From assembly GCF_032854445.1 (NCBI RefSeq), contig NC_088296.1, forward strand, positions 21,815,853-21,879,852: 64,000 nucleotides of DNA, given 5' to 3'. How positions within the stretch are numbered: position 1 is the stretch's first letter; every line of letters begins with the position of its first letter. The translations under genes were made by a program, and so were the position numbers. The stretch comes from Liolophura sinensis (taxonomy: Eukaryota > Mollusca > Polyplacophora > Chitonida > Chitonidae). The notes under the pieces are model-generated. The model had not been told where the DNA came from. It worked only from the letters and a program-made list of their open reading frames with translations, and did not search any database. This document shows positions 46,999-58,959 of this stretch, piece by piece.

Positions 46999-48245
46999 GG
47001 AAATTAACCAGTCATATATCGTTTTGTTTTTTCCCGTAATATTTGATTGCTTTAGTTTTTCATCTCAGCTCTCGTCCCGTCTGTCAGCAAATAAATGGGA
47101 AATTGTACATTTGCAGCACAGTACTATTTTTTCACAACGCTGTATTGTATTTTCGTACCACAGAGCCGTACGTTTTTTGCACAGAAGCGTACATTTACAG
47201 CACAGAAGAGCGTGTTTGCTGCACGGTACTCAGCAGACAGGCCCTCATAGTACCACATAGCTTTTTTATGCCTTTCCAATAATGTGGTTTATTGAGCATT
47301 CGAGTTATTCTACAATAAACAACACAACACTTATGTATCATTCTGATATCAGTGTGTCTTTACAACTGAAGACTTCACCATAAAATTATGAAAGACGAAC
47401 ATTATCAGTTCAAGATTGAGTCAGACGTAAGGCCCCAAACATACATTCTTCACTGTGAAGTTATGAAGAAATGAAAAACTGGACATGCAGATAATACTTG
47501 TGCCATTACTGAACTAACTGGATGAATTTCTTTCTCAAGAGGTAATTGAGGTCAGTTACAGATAGTACAATATACCAAAGTGAGCAAACACTCGTTGCTT
47601 AATGAATTTAATTCTGTTACATACCCAGACTACTTTCATATTATCTACATGTACATAATGCAAATAGATTAAACTTAAGTGCTTATACCGGACTAAACTG
47701 TACTTAACGAGTAACATGGAATTGTTTTCTGCAAAAAAACAAACAAACAAAAAAAAACATTTTTTCTCACCCCCCCCCCCCCCCCCCCCCGTCTAAATGC
47801 TGTACAAATATGATTGACGTATACTTTAGTAAAATTTTATATTATCTTTCATAATGTGTCATAAATGGATAACAAGCAGACAGAAAAGTATCGAAAAAAA
47901 TAGAAATACAGGTTTCACTTACTTTCGTCGTCCGGACATCATTCCAGGCAAAGCACCAATGGAAACCTTTAGTCCAGCTTGTAACTTCTAACTTCAGACT
48001 AAAAAAAAGTAAAGTAACTGCACCCTGAAGTTACAAGTTCCAACTCGTAACTTCTAACATGAGGTCTCTAATGTCCCAAATACACTCTGTGGGCCCATAC
48101 GTGTTACTTATGCATGCATGGAAAATTCCATGCTTACAAATCAATAGTTAAATATCTGAACATTAAATTAAAGTGTTTCAAAGTAAAACATATTTACACT
48201 ATTTTTGCGTCAGAGGCTTAACAACGCAGTTATTTCGTTGTTTTT
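46999..48245. other. 1.2 kb without genes; contains a poly-C run
   Basis: A run of about 22 C at 47770-47791 follows A-rich sequence. Repeated words around 47110-47230 (CAGCACAG, CGTAC) form a weak short repeat. No gene is supported. Confidence 0.5.
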
Positions 48246-48505
48246 TTTATGTATTTAATTGGTGTTTTATGTCGAGCTCAAAAATATTTCACTTTTACGA
48301 CCATGGCCAAATACGACAAAGGAAACATGGCAGACAGAGGAAACCCAGCAGAGCCCGGGGGAAACTCTCCAATACCCGCAGATCGCTGAAGACCTTACTA
48401 CATAAGGCCGGAGAGAAAATCAGCATGATCTGAACTCACAGCGATCGCATTGAGGAGTGGCTGCTGGGTCATTTCGCCGCCCTGATATGCTAACCAACTC
48501 GGCAG
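48246..48505 (-). mobile_element. SINE family A, degraded copy
   Basis: Ordered matches to the A consensus are ATTTAATTGGTGTTTTATG, AAAATATTTCACTTTTACGA, GCAGAGCCCGGGGGAAAC, ACTCACAGCGATCGCATTG, and GCTAACCAACTCGGCAGC at the head. It has several small insertions (for example around 48310-48340). Confidence 0.75.
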
Positions 48506-49754
48506 CTATTTTTAAAATGATCCGCAACCATTTTTCACACCTTTTACCAACGGATTTCTTTGCATAAGACATCTGGCAGAAATGTGTATATTGAGCTGCT
48601 AAGACACGGTTAGGACAAATTTGTCTGCACTTGGGTCATTTCCCAGTCCATGATTTCATTTGGCTCCCTTGCCTGCTCGTTTCATTTTACATAACTCTAG
48701 TACGCAGCATAGAAAAAGGTCTGAGACCAACGTAGGCTTGTACAAAGTTAGTGTGCATTACATTAAGTTAAACGGTTCTAACATGTAGAGTGTGTGGAGA
48801 AATTGCACTGTATATAGTGCTTATCAAACGATGAGCCTGGTTCACTTATTCATTAAACATATAAAAAAAATGAAAAAACTAGAACCCATGGTTTGGAAAG
48901 GATCATGGTTATTTTGCAGTGCTTTTGCCTGGACTGTAAGTTGATAGGCACACGATTGTGGGTCAACTGATCTAACGATGCACTGACGCACCGGGCAGTC
49001 TGAGTCACACTGACTAGTGGTTTTAAATGGTACGTCCCACGGATTTATCGGCTACAAACATTAGGTTTTATACGAAGCTGTGTTTAAATTATTTTTATTC
49101 TTAGATTTTTATTACCTACGTTCATGGTTGTGAACATGAATGTACTGTAACGAAGTGGATGAAAGGAATTTTCTAGAAACTGGCGTGAACACACCTGTAA
49201 TACTGAGCCTGATTTTGGTAAATCAGAGCAAGTTCGTGTTCGGCAATTTTGTCTACGGAAGAAAGAAATTCTCACATTTATCGCGATATGTATTGTGCTT
49301 CAGAATAACGATGCTCTAGGTGGGTTTACATAGCCAAACAGTAGAAAACCCAATACGGAGACGCTAAAACAAACCGCAGCAGTACACGCTATAACTGAAA
49401 CATCTTCGGAAATCGGTGACAATGTTCACCCACCTCAGAAATGCCCTCTTAGGATTGTCCGCTTGGCTTCAGGCCCCAAAAATTCCCTCTGATGAGCGCT
49501 GATGAACACACTCTTAAAACTAAATTTTCTACTTCCCCTTTCCGAAATAACTCTTTTTTATCAACTGGCTGCCTCACATTAAACATGTAATTATATCATC
49601 ACGGACTCACCGAGATTTCCCAAAACCATTTAATTGCCATGGAAGCAGTGCACATATGATCACATGTTCACTGGCTAATATTTTTGACAGTTTGCCAAGT
49701 CACTGGTGTTGTTCCAGTTATTATTTGTCACAGGTTTTACCTTCCATCAGCAGC
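48506..49754. other. About 1.25 kb with no recognisable feature
   Basis: No supported exon, repeat or RNA gene is seen. Confidence 0.45.
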
Positions 49755-50040
49755 TATATGTTTGGGGTTTAACGTCTAGTCAGTTATATGGACGAAGAGG
49801 TGTCACTAGGTGTGTACATGTACTGTGTCTCCTTTTGGCAGGGCGAGTCCATACCGCCAAAGTGCTGCCGCCACTGACATATCATGCCGAAGACACTAGA
49901 CATGACACCTTGGCAAGTCCCCTTACACTGACACCGTACCAACCAGACATGTTTCCTTGCTCTAATCTCTTAGTGCTGAGCGCTAAGCGAGGCAGCCAAG
50001 AAGTACCACTTTTAAAGTCTTTGGTATGACCTGACTCGGG
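49755..50040 (-). mobile_element. SINE family C copy
   Basis: The reversed tail GGGGTTTAACGTCTAGTCAG is followed by GGCAGGGCGAGTCCATACCG, CCAAAGTGCTG, ACATATCATGCCGAAGACAC, and GTGCTGAGCGCTAAGCGAGG. The same order is found at 61205-61490 on the opposite strand. The tail is close to that of family B but the body differs. Confidence 0.7.
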
Positions 50041-50258
50041 TTTTTTTCCTTGTCTTCGACATCGAGATAAAAAGCAAGCTTATGAAATAGAAAAAGTATT
50101 CCTGCAGCTCATTGCATTGCTATGGAAGTTGTGGCGTTACGTGTCACAGACGAAAGGCAGTTTTAGGGCAGCGAGTATGGCTGATTATACCGATGTCTGT
50201 TTATAGGTGCCAGGTTAAAAAAACAGAAATGTACGATATTTATTTATGTTTGTTACAG

Positions 50259-50414
50259 ATGCATTGTACAACGGAAGGCGGACAGGCGTACATGATTGGT
50301 CTTGTCTCACGTGTGGGCCATTGCGTCCACGGCTGCATTGGTGACATCGGTGATCGGTGCTCCGCTAAACAACAGGGAATATTAACAGGCAAAATATACT
50401 CAACAAAACTATAA
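50259..50414 (+). CDS. Candidate last exon encoding a short cysteine-containing C-terminus
   Basis: The acceptor TTTGTTACAG (ending 50258) opens a frame of 51 residues to a TAA at 50412-50414. It includes MHCTTEGGQAY, then VGHCVHGCIGDIGDRCSAK. Four to five cysteines in a compact segment suggest a secreted peptide or domain end. No upstream exon is convincing and no family is recognised. Confidence 0.25.
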   Translation: MHCTTEGGQAYMIGLVSRVGHCVHGCIGDIGDRCSAKQQGILTGKIYSTKL

Positions 50415-51116
50415 ACGCACGAAACAAGTTTAAATAGTTTTCTCTCAGTATTAAATAGCGTGTTAACTATTAATAGCGTGTTAACTCAACAATTTATTAT
50501 GAACTATGGATTTAATTTCCACAAGATATTGTTGAATTTTAGGGACAATAATCCAGAAGCTATGGCCAGCTTGAAAACAGAATGCTCGGTGTTAAATAAC
50601 ATTTCACAGAACTCAGTACCAGGTGTGTCCACCGTTAGCATCACGGAGAGCGTGAACTGTGATTACCGACCCCTCTGTTTTCACGCTGCCACAGCTCCTG
50701 GATTATTGCCCTAAAATGTGAAAATGTCGTGACAATTGAAACCACAATCGATAATGAACACTTACCGTAATTGCCGTTGTTGAGTATATGTACTCTCTCA
50801 AACATGAAACACATGTGTTTCACTTGATGATGACAGCATACATGCCGGGTGCTGATATGAACGTCCAGTTGTGAGCTGGTGTCATCGCTGAATAAATAAC
50901 ATGTTCATGTACTATTGCTTTTTTGCTCATATCCTGAGATTCTCCTTATGTGTAGCTTAGCTGAAAACGGCAGCGTAGTAACTATTCTACCTTGAATTCA
51001 AGTGGATTTATGAAACAAAACTTCATCTATGCGTTTCATATGTGGCACTCGATTTGCAATGGTAAATTGTAACACACACTAGTTCCACTTCCAAGATCGG
51101 GTTGGATTGTCCTGTC

Positions 51117-51345
51117 ACCTGGTGGTTAGGTTGCTAGCGCCGCATAATATGCCCAGGAGCCTATCAGTATGGTGATCGCTGTGAGTTCAAGTCCAGCTCA
51201 TGCTTTCTACCTGTTCGGTCGTACTGTGGATGTCTGTCACCAACCTGCGGATGGCCGTTCCTGTGCTCCTACCATAGTGCTGACTGTCGTTGCATCAATG
51301 AAATATCCTTGAATACGGCATAAAACTTCAATCAAATCAGATAAA
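51117..51345 (+). mobile_element. SINE family A, diverged copy
   Basis: Read forward: a head remnant (GGTGGTTAGGTTGCTAGCGC), the B box (GTTCAAGTCC), then AGCTCATGCTTTCTACC, CCAACCTGCGGATGGCCG, and the tail GAAATATCCTTGAATACGGC, ATAAAACTTCAATCAAATCA. About 25 percent diverged from the young copies by eye. Confidence 0.75.
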
Positions 51346-52499
51346 TCAATCAATTAATCGATAGGGTTCATGTTTCACAACACGAAAGTAGACTTAGATG
51401 ATCGCTTATAACATATAACATTGCCCACACATCTGATCGCCTTGTGTTTTGTGGAAGTGGCCGGAGAATTATTAGGTAAACGTTTTTACCTACATGAAGA
51501 TCACGGTTGTCTTCCGTTTGTTCTTATATCTCAAGCACTATATCATGGTCTGAGAAAAATTTCAAAATATGCTACTTTTGACAAAATGAAAAGAAACTTA
51601 TCACTTTATTTTTTTTTATCTTTGTTAGTTTTTTTTAACCTGTTCCCAATTTCTGCCCACCATAACACTACAATTTGAACAATAAGATAGTTCCCAGTAA
51701 ACTGTTAAAATGATAACGGGATGGACATATGTACACAACTGAATGTTGTTAAAGCCGTACTTAAGATTGTTTCACTATACTGCGATGAAGTTTGTGAGGT
51801 GGAGGAAACCGAAAGCACGGAAGAATCCACTGTTCTTCGCTTGGTATGAAATGCTGTAATTTGTTCTCTCTTTCATTACAGGAGGTTATGCTCCATGTGT
51901 ATTAGGGTATACGATTCTGATAATGTGGCTGAGGAAATACTTGTTTCAGAAAAAGTAGGCTCAAGTAAACGTCAGTAATACCAGTGTATTTAATTTACAT
52001 TGAATATAAGCCCCTCCCCCCTCCCCCAGCCTCTACTGTCCTTGTGAGCTTCGTAGCAATAGGCAGTTAGCCTGACCGTCGCGATGAGAGTGGTGTAGTC
52101 TTGAATGTTGTTGAACGAGAATAACGGCGATACATAACCAGTGAAATGCGACCTCTTGTTAATTTACCTCAGTCAGGGTGTTAGTCTACCAGCCCCTATA
52201 AACGCTTGAACTTAGGCACCAAAAAACACACGGCTGTTACATACAATTTGTCGCTGGTCTAGAAATACAAAAAGTAAGTAGAATGTTCAACACGAAGGAA
52301 TGAAATATGGTACAAGGACTCCATTTTTCCTGATTATCACTGTATTATCACCATCATTGCTGTACATGTTGCTTTCTCAATGACTGATAATGAAGCAATC
52401 TTTCTCAAGCAGGTCGGCTGTTAGAAGCACACAAGCTTGCCACAGTGCACCTACGATTTCATGAGTACTTGACATCACTATCAGAGGTTTGTCCTGACT
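51346..52499. other. About 1.15 kb with no recognisable feature
   Basis: AT-rich sequence. An 85-residue frame (51421-51678) has a hydrophobic end but no family motif. Confidence 0.4.
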
Positions 52500-53005
52500 T
52501 TCGTGCATCTACGAAGCCAGAAACGCGGATTTTTTAATCGGGAAAAAAGGATTCCACTCATTGTGATAACAAGAGAGCTACTTATATTACGTGTTTTTTG
52601 TATTGTTGTAATGCTTTTGAACGCAAATTGTTCTTCTTGTACATAGAACAGGGAAGGTAACTGGATGGGTACTGGGCCATATGATAATGATTGAGTGTTG
52701 GACAAAGTCCCTTTTCAGGTATAAACAAATTGTAATTTCTTGTGTACAGTTGGCTTTATTAACTATTTTTAGGAATCTCTTATGGACTTTGCTACTGTGC
52801 ATGAGCCTTATACTGAATATCTAAGTCGTCTGTTCTTTTTCTTTCTTTTTGGCAGAAATTCAGACGCTGATACGTTTTAAGCCTTTGAAATGTGCATTTT
52901 CCTTTAAGTCAAGGTGTTTGACAGGCGAAATAGTGAAAAATAGTTGAGCACTACGTTTCACACTAATTAATAATTGTTGTAGGAATTGATTTGCAGTTGC
53001 CCCCT
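52500..53005 (+). repeat. Dispersed repeat P, copy 1 (inverted relative to 61815-62290)
   Basis: About 500 bases match the reverse complement of 61815-62290 at roughly 80-85 percent by eye. Shared runs include TGATTGAGTGTTGG, CAGGTATAAACAAATTGT, TTTATGGACTTTGCTACTGT and GCATTTTCCTTTAAGTCAAG. No coding capacity or terminal repeat is recognised, so the element class is unknown. Confidence 0.8.
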
Positions 53006-53132
53006 CGAGTTTTTACGTAAAAATGTGAAATGAAATGTGACATTGTCTGTGTTTTATTTTTTCGTGTCACAACATGTACACTTCAAATTTACTGAACACA
53101 TTTATGTGTTGAATGACTCAATGAATAAATGA

Positions 53133-53300
53133 TTGAAGTTTAACGTCGTAAACAGTTTTCCAGTCTTATGACGTTGAGGCGCCATTAGGTTTGTGTACAT
53201 ACATTCTGTCTTCTTGTGTCAGGGCGAGTCCATGCCGCCAAAGTGCCGAAAATACCTGGCATGACACCCCACCCATTCTGACACTCCCCAACACTTCTAT
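53133..53300 (-). mobile_element. SINE family C, partial copy
   Basis: The reversed tail GAAGTTTAACGTCGTAAACA, then TTTTCCAGTCTTATGACG, GTGTCAGGGCGAGTCCATGC, CGCCAAAGTGCCGAA and GGCATGACACCCCACCC. The head half is missing. Confidence 0.75.
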
Positions 53301-53474
53301 AACAGGGTTTCTAACACTCCAGCAAAAGTTGTTGTGTTAAATTTCATCACAGTATTTTTTGGTGCGTGTTTAAGGTAATTTTGTGTTTGATTTTTCAGAT
53401 AATTTTTTGTGTTCGATATTTTGTAAGTCCTCAGGAAAACAACATATCATGACACCAAAATTCTATTCTATTCT

Positions 53475-54229
53475 GTGAATAGCAGTCGAATAGTATTCTG
53501 ACCCATATTTCTATTATTATTGCACCTACACATATCATACTAGGTACATCAATGACACTTTTTGCGTACTACCATGTGACGTCAGTAATTTCCAATTCAC
53601 ACAATAGGGGGCACTTCCGTGAATAGCAGTCTGAATACCTGTCTGGCCAATATCTCCCATAATACTACACCTACAGACTCCATACTTTGTAAAATAATGA
53701 CACTTAAAGCTGGCTGTCACATAATGCATACACTTCCCGAATCTGACAGCAGGAAATGCTTCTGTCAATAGCAGTCTGGCCTATATCTCCACTGATACTG
53801 CACCTACTGAAAGCATACTTAATAATTAATGACACCTAATGTGCAATAATGACACTTAATGCGGGCTATGACGCAATTCATAAAATTCCCTATTCTGACA
53901 CCACGGGGCGCTCTTGTGAGTAGCAGCTTGAATAGCAGCCTGGCGGATATATCTCCGATAATACTGCACCTACAAACGTCATACTTGGAACATTAATGAC
54001 ACTTAATGCGGGCTATTACGTGATGTCAGTAATTCCCGATTCTGACACCAGGGGGCGCTTCTGTGAATATCAGTGTCAATAGCTGTCTGGCCCATATCTC
54101 CTTTAATACTGCACCTACAGACATCATACTTGGTACTTTAATAACACTTAATGCGGACTATCACGTGATGCCAATAATTTCCAACTCTAAGACCAGAGGG
54201 CACTTCTGTAATAGTAGTCTAAACACGGC
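53475..54229. repeat. Tandem repeat of about 146 bp, five units
   Basis: Units start near 53475, 53621, 53764, 53916 and 54062. Each contains GTGAATAGCAGTCTGAATA, TGGCCxATATCTCC, AATACTGCACCTACA, CATACTTGGTAC, TTAATGACACTTAATGCGG and AGGGGGCGCTTCT. The units are 75-85 percent alike by eye, so the array is old. The final unit is truncated. Confidence 0.9.
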
Positions 54230-54880
54230 TAAGTATTGGACTTCTGCTACTGCTAAGCACAATTCCGAATAACAGAGACATCGCCTCCTCGGATATTAAG
54301 ACTCTTAGACGACGAGATGTGATAATCCTCTGTACAACACACACTCCCCCACCCCCATGACAACTTGCGCATGACACTCCTATACTTTAACACACCAGTT
54401 ATTCTATCAAGATTCACAACGCTTATGTTTTCACGAGTATTGACCATGCATTTGAAATATTATGGTAATTTATAAAAAAAAAATTAAAAAATTTATAAAA
54501 GTGCCTTGTCTTTTAACAATTTTCGTGCAGTCACATACAAAAACAAAATGTCAACTGTTTACATCCGCACAAAATTTCTTGGGAGTTTAACTCATAATCT
54601 TCCTTTTGAGTTTGAACTATACCGACGAGCTAATGGATTTACAAACAACAGCCCGGACGTGATATGTCCGATTTTCGTGAAGTTACCTATCAATTTATGA
54701 AATTTGACACATTTCTAAGAAGTTGTTTTGATGAATTTCTCAAAATCCGAACATGTTGCGATGGTGCACACTGGTCAAAGTCTTGTCAGCCACTGGAGAA
54801 CCCACTCTGCAATTTGGTAGAAGTTCCTTCATTCAGAGTGGGCGAAAACGATTAACTCCCATCTTGGCATATACACAGAG
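54230..54880. other. 650 bp with no supported gene
   Basis: Short frames on both strands without motifs; an A/T run at 54472-54500. Confidence 0.45.
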
Positions 54881-54881
54881 G

Positions 54882-55095
54882 CCCTCATGAAATTGTGGTT
54901 AGTGTGCTACTGAAGATCAAGGCCCTAGGAGTTGTGAGTTCAGTCCACACTGGCTCCTTTTTAGCTGTATTTGAGAAGATCTGCTAGCAATTTGCAGATC
55001 GTCGCTTTGTCCGGTTTCACACCATAATGCTGGCCAACGTCTTATACATAAGTGAAATATTATTCAGTGCAATGTAGAACAACAAATCAAATAAA
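54882..55095 (+). mobile_element. SINE family A, old copy
   Basis: Forward remnants: GAGGCCCTCATGAAATTGTG, GAGTTGTGAGTTCAGTCC (B box region), TTGTCCGGTTTCACACCATA, ATGCTGGCCAACGTC, and a tail of AAGTGAAATATTATTCAGTG, AATCAAATAAATAAATGAAT. Strongly diverged in the middle. Confidence 0.7.
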
Positions 55096-55404
55096 TAAAT
55101 GAATGAAATATAAACCACACAAACCATGCAGCATGAAAAAGTGTTTTTATTCTTTCCATTTTTAAGGCACAGCTTAAATACGTGCTTTTACGCCATTCTT
55201 ATATGTGCTGTTTCAAAAGTTGGTTACACACATATTGCAATATCCAGTTTGCCATCATGCTAAGCATATGTTTTCAAGAGATAGAGCAAAACACATAAAT
55301 ATTGACAGACACATCGCCTTCCTTACCGGATTTCCCCCACTAGGTATAAACCTCGTCACATGAGCTTCGGGAAAATCAAAATAAAGATTGACAGGATCGA
55401 CCTG

Positions 55405-55710
55405 AAGCTTCTGTTTGGGAACAATGACTCGATCGACGTGAAGATTCTGTATTGTAACATTGACGGGATCGACGTGAAGATTCTGTATTGTAACAATGAC
55501 TCGATCGACGTGAAGATTCTGTATTGTAATAATGACTGGATCGACGTGAAGATCCTGTATTTTAACAATGACTGGATCGAAGTGAAGATTCTGTATTGTA
55601 GAGTCTGTATTGTAAAATGACTGGATGCACGTGAAGCGTAGGCACGGAATAATGACTGGATGCACGTGAAGTGTAGATACGGAATAATGGCTGGATGCAC
55701 ATATACAAAC
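55405..55710. repeat. 36-bp minisatellite plus a related 37-bp stretch
   Basis: Six units of GATCGACGTGAAGATTCTGT, ATTGTAACAATGACTG. From about 55617 the units switch to GGATGCACGTGAAGTGTAG with ACGGAATAATGACT (three units). The 12-codon unit keeps open frames on both strands, which is not evidence for a protein. Confidence 0.9.
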
Positions 55711-55784
55711 ATGCATTACCATGAACTGTACTATCTGTCTGGAAGGTGAATTTCCTTGTATAGCGGACATAGAGATTTGTGAGG

Positions 55785-56775
55785 AAATTTAACTACCCGT
55801 CGCATGCACGACAGATTCTGTGCGGATGGTTATCAACAGGACACAGTAGAATAGGTTAAAAGATGTAAGGATTGCCAAAGTTGTAGGGTTCCTGCAAAGA
55901 AATTTACTGGACTGATGAAACAATACGCCGTTGGTGGCCCACTGGAAAGAATCGCTTAAGATATTTTGGGACCTTTGCCTGAAACTAACGATGGAAACAA
56001 ATATATCTTGGTAGTAGCTGATTACTTCACTCGGTGGACAGAAGCATATTCTACACCCAGCTTTGAAGCTAAAGCAGTGGTTGATGTAAAGGTAGAAGAA
56101 TTCATATCTAAATATGGTATTCCTTCTGAGATACATACAGACCAAGGGAAGCAATTTGAAGAGCATGTATTTCAAGAATTTGTAAGATCTTCAACATCTA
56201 TAAAACCAGAACGACAGCCTTCAGTCCACAAAGCGATGGGTTTGTGGAACGTTTTAACAGAACTTTGGAAATAGTGTAAAGAAAAGTTGTGGCAGATGGT
56301 CAAAGGAACTGGGACAAAGTCATCCCAGTGATAATGCTTGCTTATAGCTCAGCTCATAGCTTATAGCTTATGACAGTTCATCTTCCTGTGGACCTTCTGA
56401 ACAACCATCTGGACAACCATCTGGTAAAAATTGAGAGACTGATGAAGTTGAACACATACAAACACTTCGCAGCATGCTGTGGACTATTCATGGAAATGCG
56501 CGGCAAAACAAGCACATTGCAAGTAAAAGACAAAAGAAGTCTTATGACAGTTGCACCAATTTGCATATGTATCAGTGGTGAATTGGTCTGGATGTATAAT
56601 AATCGTCGCAGAAAAGGGTTTTCCCCTAAACTACAGAGATCTTGGATAGGACCCTTCCGGATCGTTCAGAGACTTTTTGATTTAGCGTATAAATTCAGAA
56701 AGGGCGTTCCACCAAACCAAAGGTGGTCTACCATAACCTGTTGAAACCGTATCTGACGTTAAGCCGAACGTTATT
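55785..56775 (+). pseudogene. Ty3/gypsy LTR-retrotransposon integrase, frame-broken
   Basis: In order: a zinc-finger remnant (MHDRFC and RCKDCQSCRVPAKK, about 55800-55905), then the core. The core has ADYFTRWTEA holding the first catalytic Asp and IHTDQGKQFE the second (both in the frame 55966-56274). SDGFVERFNRTLE carries the catalytic Glu but lies in another frame (about 56228-56270). A C-terminal domain follows (KGFSPKLQRSWIGPFRIVQR, then VVYHNLLKPYL, to 56775). At least two stops and two frame changes prevent function. Integrase would insert element DNA. No reverse transcriptase or long terminal repeat of the same element is seen nearby. Confidence 0.85.
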
Positions 56776-57040
56776 TATTGATTTATTTGATTGGTGTTTT
56801 ACGCCGTACTCAAGAATGTTTCAATTAAACGACAGCAGCCAGCATTATGGTAAGAGGAAACGGGGCACAGCCCGGTGGAAACCCACGACCATCCGCATTC
56901 TGCTGCGAGACCATCCCACGAACTGCCGGAGAGGAAGCCAGCATGAGCTGGACTTGAACTCACAGCGACCGCATTGGTGACAGGCTTCTGGGTCATTACG
57001 TTGCGCTAGCGCGCTAACCAACCGAGCCTCGGTGGCCCCG
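56769..57040 (-). mobile_element. SINE family A inserted at the end of the gypsy remnant
   Basis: A full-length reversed copy from (TTTATT) tail to the head (GCGCTAGCGCGCTAACCAAC, CGAGCCTCGGTGGCCCCG). The word AGCCGAA flanks it on both sides (56762-56768 and 57041-57047), a target-site duplication. The SINE is therefore younger than the retrotransposon fragment. Confidence 0.9.
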
Positions 57041-57146
57041 AGCCGAAATTTAAAATAAGGACATAAAAAATAAAATAGAGCCGAAGGTGGCCATAGATGG
57101 GATGTTATCACACATGGCATATACGTTGACCTTCAATGGTATTTAA

Positions 57147-57495
57147 CCGGCCCGGATAGCACAGTTGGTAGAGCGTCCGCTTCGGGACCGGTAGATTCAG
57201 GATCAATCCTTGATCGAGTCACACCTAAGACTTTAAAAGAGGGAAGTTGTAACTTCCTCGCTTGGCGTTCAGCATGAAGGGGATAGTGCAACGACTGGTT
57301 GACCCGTATCAGTATAATGGCTCGGGCGGGGCGGCTTACTTGCCTTCGGTAAGTCGTCTCAGTGAAGCAGCACTAAATAAAAGAGCGGTGGAAATCCGTC
57401 CTGCAACAAGGAGGCATATTATTAATGATTCCTTCGTCGTCACATCACTGAAAAATTGTTGAGTACGACGTTAAATCCCAAGCACGCACTCACTC
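57147..57495 (+). mobile_element. SINE family B, full-length reference copy
   Basis: The head CCGGCCCGGATAGCACAGTT, GGTAGAGCGTCCGCTTCGGG, B box GATCAATCC. The body includes the TTGCCTTCGGTAAGTCGTCT segment missing from the copy at 15999, and the tail is CACTGAAAAATTGTTGAGTA, CGACGTTAAATCCC, ending in ACTC repeats. It shares more than 95 percent with 15999-16190 by eye, so it is young. Confidence 0.92.
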
Positions 57496-58284
57496 ACTCA
57501 ATGGTATTTATGAAACAATGGACAATAAATAAATTTCTGCTTCTTTATTTTTACAGATCAATCCCCAATTCAATAAATGGCGGATGTGGGCTTGTCCTGT
57601 CCGTCCACGTAGATTTAAGGGCAGAAGACAGAGCGTCAGAAGAAAGACCTCCATGGCCCCACTGTGTGGAAGAGCGAATGCACCCATGAAGTAAATGCAT
57701 CCAGACTGTACTTGCTGAGGTCTCACATGGCTAAATACCGCGGTTGTTTCCACTTTAGACCCAGTTTATTGAGAAGGAAGAGAGGTAGGAACTTCAACGG
57801 GATCAGAGAAAGGTTTCAGGAGGGTCGACAAAATCAACTTCGGGGATATCACATCCCCAGGAGACAAAGTCAGCGATTATGTGAGAGGCGAGATGTCCAA
57901 ATGGGGAATGGTCAAGGACAAGTTCCACCCACCCCTATCCCAGAGCTCTCACGCCCCTTGTCTCACCACCAAGGATCTCCCTGGAACAACGGTTTGGGGA
58001 CATAAGCGTACTAAAACGAAATCCGAACGCCCAGCTGGCAGCAGCCGGGCGGCTGAGCCACCATCCAGATGCCTCTATGCACAGTCAAGATAAGACTACC
58101 AACCTTGCGCCTAAAGTCAATCTGGTGCAGTTGAACTCTCCTCTATGCAGCCTAACCCTTCTTCCCCATCAGCTTATCAATCTTTTTCCAGCGATGTTCT
58201 ACTTGGAACTGTCTCAAACTATTTTGTCTAAGGATCATCAGCAACAACTCCCAGAGACGCGGATTACGTATGAGCTTGTCCCTA
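57496..58284 (+). other. Unassigned region with overlapping basic open frames
   Basis: A good acceptor-like word (TTTATTTTTACAG, ending about 57557) precedes 46 Arg-rich residues (KWRMWACPVRPRRFKGRRQS). A 113-residue Arg/Gln/Pro-rich frame (57664-58005) follows in another phase. The composition recalls nucleocapsid-like proteins of retroelements, but no zinc knuckle or family match is visible. Confidence 0.25.
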
Positions 58285-58700
58285 CACATATAAGCGTCAT
58301 GTCCGACATTCGCATACCGTTCGTAGTCCGTAAAGGGCGCTCCAAATCCATAATCGCAAGATCCATTTCCAAACAACGTTTAGCACTAGCTCCCAAAGAC
58401 AAAGACATGTAAGAAATTATACAAAAAGGAAATAAAGCCTGTAACACACAAGAGAGAAACGGTCATCAGTTTTCAATGATGCTGGACAAACAGTGGATAG
58501 TCCAGGCATGAATTCCATATCAAAGTTCAAATTCGTAGTCCATGAATGAGTTCCAGGTCAAATAATAATTAAACAAGGTATATCAGTCGCGTTTTGATTG
58601 CAACTGTTCATAAAAGCATCATGCAGGTGCAATGAGCAAGGCTACCTCTACGGTCTCTAGCCCCAGGTTAAGCGGTATTAGATACAGTTCGAAAACGACT
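58285..58700 (-). repeat. Dispersed repeat R, copy 2
   Basis: Matches 3830-4200 as described there, with about 85 percent identity by eye over 350 bases. Here it lies 3' (on the minus strand) of the reverse-transcriptase remnant at 58960-59440, which suggests it could be a downstream part of that element. Confidence 0.6.
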
Positions 58701-58959
58701 GGCGTTACAGACCTTACCCGAACAGATTGTGAGTCAAAAGTAGCGAACGATTACGTCTTTCCCGTTGATATGTAAAGATCTCATACTACAAAAGGCGCCA
58801 TCTATGATGTTACCCATGACAAGCTGGTCTGTATAAAAGCTGTCTACAGGATAGACGGTTACACTGGGCAACCAGCGCCATCTATGTTGTTAAATACTAT
58901 GTATGCGATAGATATGTATATAAGGATAACAGCGACGTCTATGTGGTTGATCACAATGC

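Noticed and set aside
47770-47791. Poly-C run as a functional element
   Set aside because: A simple homopolymer beside A-rich sequence; possibly also inflated by assembly error.
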